10,725 nt of DNA, from contig CAZBPZ010000056.1 of assembly GCA_964493955.1 (NCBI GenBank), positions 1 to 10,725 of the forward strand. Reading direction: 5' to 3'. The stretch comes from CAZBPZ01 sp964493955 (GTDB lineage: Bacteria > Chloroflexota > Dehalococcoidia > Dehalococcoidales > Fen-1064). Positions 6,671 to 10,725 of the stretch are shown here, piece after piece (within the stretch, counting starts at the first letter, position 1; each line of letters starts with the position of its first letter). The translations under genes and the position numbers were made by a program. The notes under the pieces were generated by a model. The model was not told the origin of the DNA, ran no database searches, and saw only the letters and a program-made list of their open reading frames with translations.

Positions 6671-7776
6671 GATGCCCACCCTGCTCCCGGTCCGGCGGTC
6701 TCACCTTCTCCAGCACCAGCCGCCGGCCTCACGACGGGTGGCCGCGCCACCGGCACCTCGCGGCCGTAGAGCCGGGCAATCAACCGCCCCAGCAGCCAGG
6801 ACATGTAGTCCACCGCCGCGATGGTACGTGCGTAAGGCATGCGCGTCGGGCCGACCACCGCCAGGGTGCCTTCCGCCTCGTCCGGCAGCCCGTAACGGCT
6901 GACCACAAGGCTGCACTCACGCACCGCCTCAGACTCATTCTCCCGGCCGATTACCACCTGCACCCCCTGCCGGGCCAGGTGGCGCGGCAGGATGTCGCGC
7001 AGCAGGTTGCGCTGCTCCACCAGCTCCACCAGGGTCAGTGCCCGCTGGCCACGGGCAAATTCGGGCTGCTCCAGCATGAGGTGCAGCCCGTCCAGATAGG
7101 ACTCGCCCAGCTCACGCCGGTCCTCCGCCTCCATAATCTCCTCAACCAGCGCCAGGACATGTCCCTCGGCGCCAGGCAGCCCCGACCCGCCGCCAATCTG
7201 CTCGGCGGTCTTACCCTCAAGGCGCTGGTTAAGGCGCGCGCTCATGGCCGTGAGCTCGGCCTGGGTGACCGGCTCGGGAAAGGTGAGGAGTTGCTGCCGC
7301 ACCTTGGCCCCGTGCAGGACCATCACCAGCAGGGCGGTATCGTCCTGCAGGCTGACCAGCTCAAGGTGCTTGAAGCGGCTCTTACGTGGCCTGGCTACGA
7401 ATACGATGGCCAGATTGCTGACCAGGTTGGCCAGCAGGGTCGCCGTCAGGCTGAGCCATTCCTCAAGGCGGGTCTCCACCTGGTGCAGCACGTGCTCCAC
7501 CCGGTAGCGCTGCACGAGCGGCAGCTCCACGTCCTCAAGCGACTCCACGTAGAAGCGATAGCCACGGTCCGAGGGTACGCTGCCAGCCGAGGTGTGGGGG
7601 CGGATGATGTAACCGTCCTTCTCCAGCCGGGCCATCTCGTTGCGGATGGTGGCCGAACTGACGTCCAGCCCGGCGACACGCGCAATACTCTGCGAGGGCA
7701 CCGGTGCCGCCCGGGCAATGTACTGGCCGACAATAGCCCGCAGTATGGTGGCTGTCCTCTCTGGCAGGGCCGACAT
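6667..7776 (-). CDS. hrcA: Heat-inducible transcription repressor HrcA
   Basis: HrcA binds the CIRCE inverted repeat and represses the class I heat-shock genes; in studied bacteria it needs chaperonin GroEL for activity, so stress that occupies GroEL lifts repression. The protein has 369 residues. Seen: an N-terminal winged-helix domain with SSATIRNEMARLEKDGYI (40-57) and PHTSAGSVPSDRGYRFYVE (60-78), a central GAF-like region, and the C-terminal GPTRMPYARTIAAVDYMS (309-326). A Pro/Ala/Gly-rich tail (about 341-369) goes past the usual family end. The start is the ATG at 7776-7774, with GGAGG (7786-7782) 5 nt upstream. In-frame ATGs at 7788 and 7821 are less likely because the CIRCE operator lies across or against them. 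It is the first gene of the operon, overlaps grpE by ATGA, and is presumably autoregulated. Confidence 0.97.
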   Translation of the reverse strand: MSALPERTATILRAIVGQYIARAAPVPSQSIARVAGLDVSSATIRNEMARLEKDGYIIRPHTSAGSVPSDRGYRFYVESLEDVELPLVQRYRVEHVLHQVETRLEEWLSLTATLLANLVSNLAIVFVARPRKSRFKHLELVSLQDDTALLVMVLHGAKVRQQLLTFPEPVTQAELTAMSARLNQRLEGKTAEQIGGGSGLPGAEGHVLALVEEIMEAEDRRELGESYLDGLHLMLEQPEFARGQRALTLVELVEQRNLLRDILPRHLARQGVQVVIGRENESEAVRECSLVVSRYGLPDEAEGTLAVVGPTRMPYARTIAAVDYMSWLLGRLIARLYGREVPVARPPVVRPAAGAGEGETAGPGAGWAS

Positions 7777-7781
7777 GCTGG

Positions 7782-7786
7782 CCTCC
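7782..7786 (-). promoter_or_regulatory. hrcA Shine-Dalgarno GGAGG
   Basis: GGAGG on the minus strand lies 5 nt before the ATG at 7776 and directly after the end of CIRCE. It decides the hrcA start against the in-frame ATGs at 7788 and 7821. Confidence 0.8.
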
Positions 7787-7787
7787 A

Positions 7788-7814
7788 TTAGCACTCTAAG
7801 GGTGAGACTGCTAA
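7788..7814 (-). promoter_or_regulatory. CIRCE operator (HrcA binding site)
   Basis: On the plus strand this reads TTAGCACTC, a 9-nt spacer, then GACTGCTAA. The consensus is TTAGCACTC-N9-GAGTGCTAA, so the only deviation is one base (position 7808). The length of 27 bp and the spacer are exactly canonical. It lies 11 nt upstream of the hrcA ATG and just downstream of the predicted transcription start, so bound HrcA should block the promoter, and the same sequence would form a hairpin in the mRNA leader. It is the only CIRCE seen in the window. Confidence 0.96.
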
Positions 7815-7833
7815 CACTCATAAAGTAACACTC
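7811..7833 (+). repeat. Two extra CIRCE-like half-sites in direct repeat
   Basis: CTAACACTC (7811-7819) and GTAACACTC (7825-7833) both share the octamer TAACACTC, spaced 14 bp apart. They resemble the CIRCE arm TTAGCACTC at 7788-7796 in the same orientation. The first overlaps the outer end of CIRCE, the second overlaps the predicted -10 box of the hrcA promoter. They have no partner arm, so they may be weak accessory HrcA contacts or decayed operator copies. Confidence 0.5.
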
Positions 7834-7851
7834 CGGGGCCCCTTTTGTCAA
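7822..7851 (-). promoter_or_regulatory. Probable sigma70-type promoter of the hrcA operon
   Basis: On the minus strand a perfect -35 box TTGACA (7851-7846) is followed 18 nt later by TACTTT (7827-7822), a weak -10 box. Transcription would start near 7815, immediately before the CIRCE operator, the arrangement expected for HrcA control. The spacer contains the palindrome GGGGCCCC. It stands back to back with the promoter of the divergent gene, the two -35 boxes being 15 bp apart. Confidence 0.7.
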
Positions 7852-7866
7852 GTCGGCCGGGGTGAA

Positions 7867-7895
7867 TTGAAGCCAGCCCACGGCTGTGGTATATT
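7867..7895 (+). promoter_or_regulatory. Probable sigma70-type promoter of the MBL-fold gene
   Basis: TTGAAG (7867-7872), a 17-nt spacer and TATATT (7890-7895) match the -35/-10 consensus at 4 and 5 of 6 positions with optimal spacing. The expected start of transcription, about 6-8 nt past the -10 box, falls at 7901-7903, that is, on or within 2 nt of the ATG. No Shine-Dalgarno lies before the ATG, so a leaderless transcript is suggested. Confidence 0.6.
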
Positions 7896-7902
7896 GAGTT
7901 GC

Positions 7903-8538
7903 ATGGACATCAGCTGGCTCGGCCACGCCTGCTTCCGCATCAAAGGCAAGAACAGCACGGTTGTTACCGACCCGTTCTCACCCGGACTGGGCTACCCGCC
8001 CCTGACCAGGCTCAGCGCCAGCATCGTCACCGTGAGCCACGACCACCCCGGCCACAACTACCTGGAAGGCGTGCGGATTGAACGGCGCCAGGTGGTCCGG
8101 CCGGGCGAGTACGAGATAGGCGGCGTGCTCATCGTGGGGATTAGCACCTTCCACGACAACCAGAAAGGGGCCAGGCACGGCCGTAACATCGTCTTCCTCA
8201 TCCACCTGGACGACCTGACGGTACTCCACCTGGGTGACCTGGGGCACCTCCTCACCACCGAGCAGATGGAGCAGATTGAGGACGTTGACGTAATGCTGGT
8301 ACCCGTCGGCGGGGGCTCCACCCTCGACGCCGCCGCCGCCGCGGCCACGGTGCGCCAGATTGAGCCGAAGCTGGTGGTGCCGATGCACTTCGGCCTGCCC
8401 CCGGCCGACCGCGGCCTGGCCCCGGTCAGCCGTTTCCTCAAGGAGATGGGGCTGAAGGAAATTGAACCCCGCCCCAGGCTGAACGTGACCCGCAGCAACC
8501 TCCCCCAGGACACCCAGGTGGTGCTGCTCCAGTACTAG
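7903..8538 (+). CDS. Metallo-beta-lactamase-fold hydrolase, UlaG-like/PF13483 type, substrate unknown
   Basis: This is a 211-residue MBL-superfamily protein with no signal peptide or membrane segment, so it is probably cytoplasmic. It resembles the UlaG-like group of Zn-dependent hydrolases. Seen in order: WLGHACFRI (5-13), TDPFSPG (22-28), the metal motif SHDHPGHNY (45-53), the following His84 in STFHDNQKGARHG (81-93), Asp112 in LHLGDLGH (108-115) and His162 in VVPMHFG (158-164). The standard HxHxDH reads HDHPGH, so the Asp that normally ligates the second metal is a Gly. The start is the ATG at 7903, where the family N-terminus begins; a TTG at 7867 would add 12 unrelated residues and is part of the promoter. 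It is transcribed divergently from hrcA, and no neighbour indicates a substrate. An enzyme with one metal or an altered reaction is possible; function is not assigned. Confidence 0.88.
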   Translation: MDISWLGHACFRIKGKNSTVVTDPFSPGLGYPPLTRLSASIVTVSHDHPGHNYLEGVRIERRQVVRPGEYEIGGVLIVGISTFHDNQKGARHGRNIVFLIHLDDLTVLHLGDLGHLLTTEQMEQIEDVDVMLVPVGGGSTLDAAAAAATVRQIEPKLVVPMHFGLPPADRGLAPVSRFLKEMGLKEIEPRPRLNVTRSNLPQDTQVVLLQY

Positions 8539-8555
8539 GGGAACTCCCACCCTAG
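8535..8555. repeat. Inverted repeat spanning both convergent stop codons
   Basis: CTAGGG (8535-8540) and CCCTAG (8550-8555) are complementary around a 9-nt loop. Each arm contains one stop codon: TAG of the MBL gene (8536-8538) and TAG of the minus-strand surface protein (8554-8552). The 13 bases between the genes hold nothing else. It could act as a weak bidirectional terminator, but the 6-bp stem is short and there is no T-run. Confidence 0.4.
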
Positions 8556-10725
8556 AGCCGCCGGATGCCGATTACCAGTACCAGCAGTGCCACCAGCAGC
8601 ACGGCGTTGGCCCCCAGCAGACCTATGACCAGGTAGGTGGCCCAGGCAGGGAAGACGACCTCCACCACCGGCGCAGACACGACCACGGACGGCGGCTCAG
8701 CCGGGGACGCAACCGGCGCGGCCGGAGCCGGTGACTCCGGCGGTGAGACGGTGGCATTCGGGTGGTCGGTGCGGGGTTGCTCCTGGGCCCCGGACACGGT
8801 CTCTGCCGTTTCTGTCCCGGGGGCGGGCGGTCCCTCGGCCGGGGGCGAAGCCTGCCCAACCTCCCCGGCCGGTGGCGGCGCCTCGGGAGCGGTGGTAAAA
8901 GCCCCCACGGCGCTCCAGGCGCTGTAGCTGTCGTCGGAGCGGCCCCTGACCCTCCAGAAGTAGGTGGTGCCGGGCAGCAGCCTGATGTCGCTCTGCCAGG
9001 CCGTGGCCGGCAGGGCACGGTTACCGCTGCGGTCGATGACCAGTATCTGGAAGGACACGCTGTCGGACACGTGCAGCTCGTAGGAAGTGGCCCCGCTGAT
9101 GGCCGTCCACTGGAAGACGGGGTAGTCCGGTACGCCGGTGGCCCCGGCGGTGGGGCTCAGCAGCCGGACAGGGCTCTCCGGGTCCCCGAGCAAGGTCGTG
9201 AAAGACCGGCGGCCCGACCAGCGGCTGAGCACCGGCCTGATGGCCCTGACACGCCACTGGTAGCGCGTCCCCGGCTGCAGCGCCGGCAGGCGTGCCTCGG
9301 TGGCGGCCGTCTCCCCTTCAAAGCCGGGGGGCACGCTGGAAAAGCTGCCATCGTAGTCGAGCTGCCACTGGTAACGGGTTGCCCCGGCCACCGGTGCCCA
9401 GGAGATGGTGGTGCCGTCCGGCGGCTGGCCGGGGGCAGCGTTCTCGGGCGAAACAGGTACCGGTGTGGCCACCAGGGTATCGCGGAAGGTCACGAGCCGG
9501 CCCGCCTGGCTATCGGTCGACCAGACCTGCCCACCGGCAAGCCATATCCCGGCCAGGGTAGCCCCGTCATCCAGGCCCCGGGTGACCGTCTCGAAGGAGC
9601 GGCCCATCGGGTGGGCCGGGTCAAGGCAGCGCTCCAGGCCGCCCTCGCCCCGGGCGGCGGACACGGGCTGGGCGTTAACGGCGTAGAGCGCCCCCTGCTC
9701 CAGGGCTGCCACCCCCGTCAGCACCGCCCCCACCGGCAGCCCGGCATCAAGCACCTCCCAGGTCACACTGCGCCCAAGGAAGAAACGGAACAGCCGCGCC
9801 CTGTCACCGGCGGCGGCCGGGGCGGCACTGGCAGCATAAACGGCGCGGTTCCCGGCAAACGCCGGGTCAAAGCAGACCGAGACCTCGCCCACACCCCCCA
9901 CCAGCGGCAGCTGGTTGCCCAGGGCCTGAAACGAGACCCCTCCATCCTGCGAGAGGTACACCATGCCCAGGGTGTTACCCACCAGCAGGGTGCTATCTGA
10001 CCCGTAGGCCGGTGATAGGGCCAGCGATGTCAGCGGCCCGGTACCCACCGCCGTCCCGGCGGCCGGCAGGAACCCCCCGCCGGTAAAGCGGAAGACGCGG
10101 CCACTGGTACCATCGAACCCCCCGACGAGTAGCGTGGTCGCGTCGGCGGCGGCCCAGGCATCCACCCTGAGCGGGGCCACGTACCGGGTGAAGCTGTCGC
10201 CACCGTCAGCCGACTGCCACAGCGCCGGGCTACCCCCGCCCTGCCCTGCCACGAAGACGGCACGGCCACCGCCGCCGTACTGCGGTGGCAGCAGCACACC
10301 GTCCAGGCTGTCAACCGTGGCCAGCGGGCTCGCCAGCAGCCGCCTCCAGGTGGTGGCCCCGTCGGTGGTACGCCAGAGGCTCCAGGTAATGTGAGTGGTA
10401 TCAGCCGTGATGACAAAGATGGTGCCATCCTGCTCGTAAGCCGGCGAAACGGCCACGTCTATAATGCTATCCCAGGCCGTGTCTATCAGGCCAACCTCCG
10501 CCCAGGAGGCGCCGCCATCCGGGCTCACCGCCACCGCCCCCTCGGTGCCGGCGGTAGCCACCCAGGCACGCCCGCTGCCGGCGCCCTCCAGCAGCAGCGA
10601 GGTCACCCGCTGGCCGGTGGGGGGACGGGCGGCTGCCGACCAGCTGGCTCCCCCGTCAACACTCAGATAGACACGGTTGCTGGCGGCGTCACCAGCCAGC
10701 AGCCGGGCAGCCCCGCCGCTCCCGG
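8552..10725 (-). CDS. Membrane-anchored Asp-box/fibronectin-III surface protein, N-terminus beyond window
   Basis: The frame is open to the right edge and shows the last 723 residues of a larger protein; the GTG at 10606 is internal, since Asp-box sequence continues upstream. Seen from the edge inward: Asp-box (BNR-like) motifs at visible residues 21-28 (SVDGGASW), 67-74 (SPDGGASW), 119-126 (TTDGATTW), 171-178 (SADGGDSF) and 258-265 (SQDGGVSF), the mark of a beta-propeller of the sortilin/sialidase/YCF48 kind. SPAY or DPAF segments accompany the blades. Two fibronectin-III-like domains follow (about 422-510 and 517-611, both with SGAT/AGATxY and PGTxYxWRVR), then a Pro/Ala/Glu-rich stalk (612-689), one membrane helix (695-720) and a short RRL tail. 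The topology implies an extracellular protein held by its C-terminus. I do not know its ligand. Sialidase activity is not shown, because Asp boxes are structural. It is convergent with the MBL gene. Confidence 0.85.
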   Translation of the reverse strand, partial: GSGGAARLLAGDAASNRVYLSVDGGASWSAAARPPTGQRVTSLLLEGAGSGRAWVATAGTEGAVAVSPDGGASWAEVGLIDTAWDSIIDVAVSPAYEQDGTIFVITADTTHITWSLWRTTDGATTWRRLLASPLATVDSLDGVLLPPQYGGGGRAVFVAGQGGGSPALWQSADGGDSFTRYVAPLRVDAWAAADATTLLVGGFDGTSGRVFRFTGGGFLPAAGTAVGTGPLTSLALSPAYGSDSTLLVGNTLGMVYLSQDGGVSFQALGNQLPLVGGVGEVSVCFDPAFAGNRAVYAASAAPAAAGDRARLFRFFLGRSVTWEVLDAGLPVGAVLTGVAALEQGALYAVNAQPVSAARGEGGLERCLDPAHPMGRSFETVTRGLDDGATLAGIWLAGGQVWSTDSQAGRLVTFRDTLVATPVPVSPENAAPGQPPDGTTISWAPVAGATRYQWQLDYDGSFSSVPPGFEGETAATEARLPALQPGTRYQWRVRAIRPVLSRWSGRRSFTTLLGDPESPVRLLSPTAGATGVPDYPVFQWTAISGATSYELHVSDSVSFQILVIDRSGNRALPATAWQSDIRLLPGTTYFWRVRGRSDDSYSAWSAVGAFTTAPEAPPPAGEVGQASPPAEGPPAPGTETAETVSGAQEQPRTDHPNATVSPPESPAPAAPVASPAEPPSVVVSAPVVEVVFPAWATYLVIGLLGANAVLLVALLVLVIGIRRL

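Noticed and set aside
7774..7926. Longer hrcA starts at 7788, 7821 or 7926
   Set aside because: They would run through or abut the CIRCE operator and promoter; only the ATG at 7776 has GGAGG at 5 nt and matches the family N-terminus.
8762..10000. 412-codon plus-strand open frame opposite the surface protein
   Set aside because: The minus strand shows Asp boxes, FN3-like domains and a membrane anchor; the opposite frame is Gly/Pro/Arg-rich without structure.
1..10725. CRISPR array, insertion sequence, tRNA/rRNA, prophage or toxin-antitoxin module
   Set aside because: No spaced direct repeats, transposase motifs, RNA gene cloverleaf or phage proteins were seen on either strand; all sizeable space is taken by identified genes.

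Overview
This high-GC window comes from a bacterial chromosome. It looks like ordinary core-genome territory with one clearly abnormal gene. The gene content and layout (der-plsY-gpsA facing a CIRCE-controlled hrcA-grpE-dnaK-dnaJ operon) fit Chloroflexota, most likely the class Dehalococcoidia. That placement rests on remembered gene order and on lineage-style variants (PlsY GSGKTGGTN, GpsA IGTTSWG), not on a search. There are no mobile elements, CRISPR arrays, tRNA or rRNA genes. No gene-free stretch exceeds about 131 bases; the two longest gaps are 4086-4216 and 7777-7902.

Layout: bases 1-3009 (+) carry the end of der (ribosome-assembly GTPase), then plsY and gpsA. The last two supply the first steps of glycerophospholipid synthesis: GpsA makes sn-glycerol-3-phosphate and PlsY acylates it. 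The genes are packed (ATGA overlap, then a 3-nt gap) and must be co-transcribed. gpsA is interrupted by an in-frame TAG at 2827-2829, and the conserved C-terminal coding sequence continues in the same frame to a second TAG at 3007-3009. That second stop overlaps the dnaJ stop inside a shared CTAG.

Bases 3006-7776 (-) are a complete class I heat-shock operon read leftwards, in the order hrcA, grpE, dnaK, dnaJ. A sigma70-like promoter and a CIRCE operator sit just upstream of hrcA, so HrcA should repress its own operon and the DnaK/DnaJ/GrpE chaperone machine. A perfect 14-bp hairpin lies between dnaK and dnaJ.

Bases 7903-8538 (+) encode a divergent metallo-beta-lactamase-fold protein. It has its own promoter, placed so close to the ATG that the mRNA may be leaderless. 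Its usual HxHxDH motif reads HDHPGH.

Bases 8552-10725 (-), open at the right edge, encode the C-terminal 723 residues of a large surface protein: Asp-box (BNR-like) repeats, two fibronectin-III-like domains, a Pro/Ala/Glu-rich stalk and a C-terminal membrane anchor.

No wholly new system is visible. The best leads are the interrupted gpsA, the extra CIRCE-like half-sites, the altered metal site in the MBL protein and the anchored Asp-box protein.
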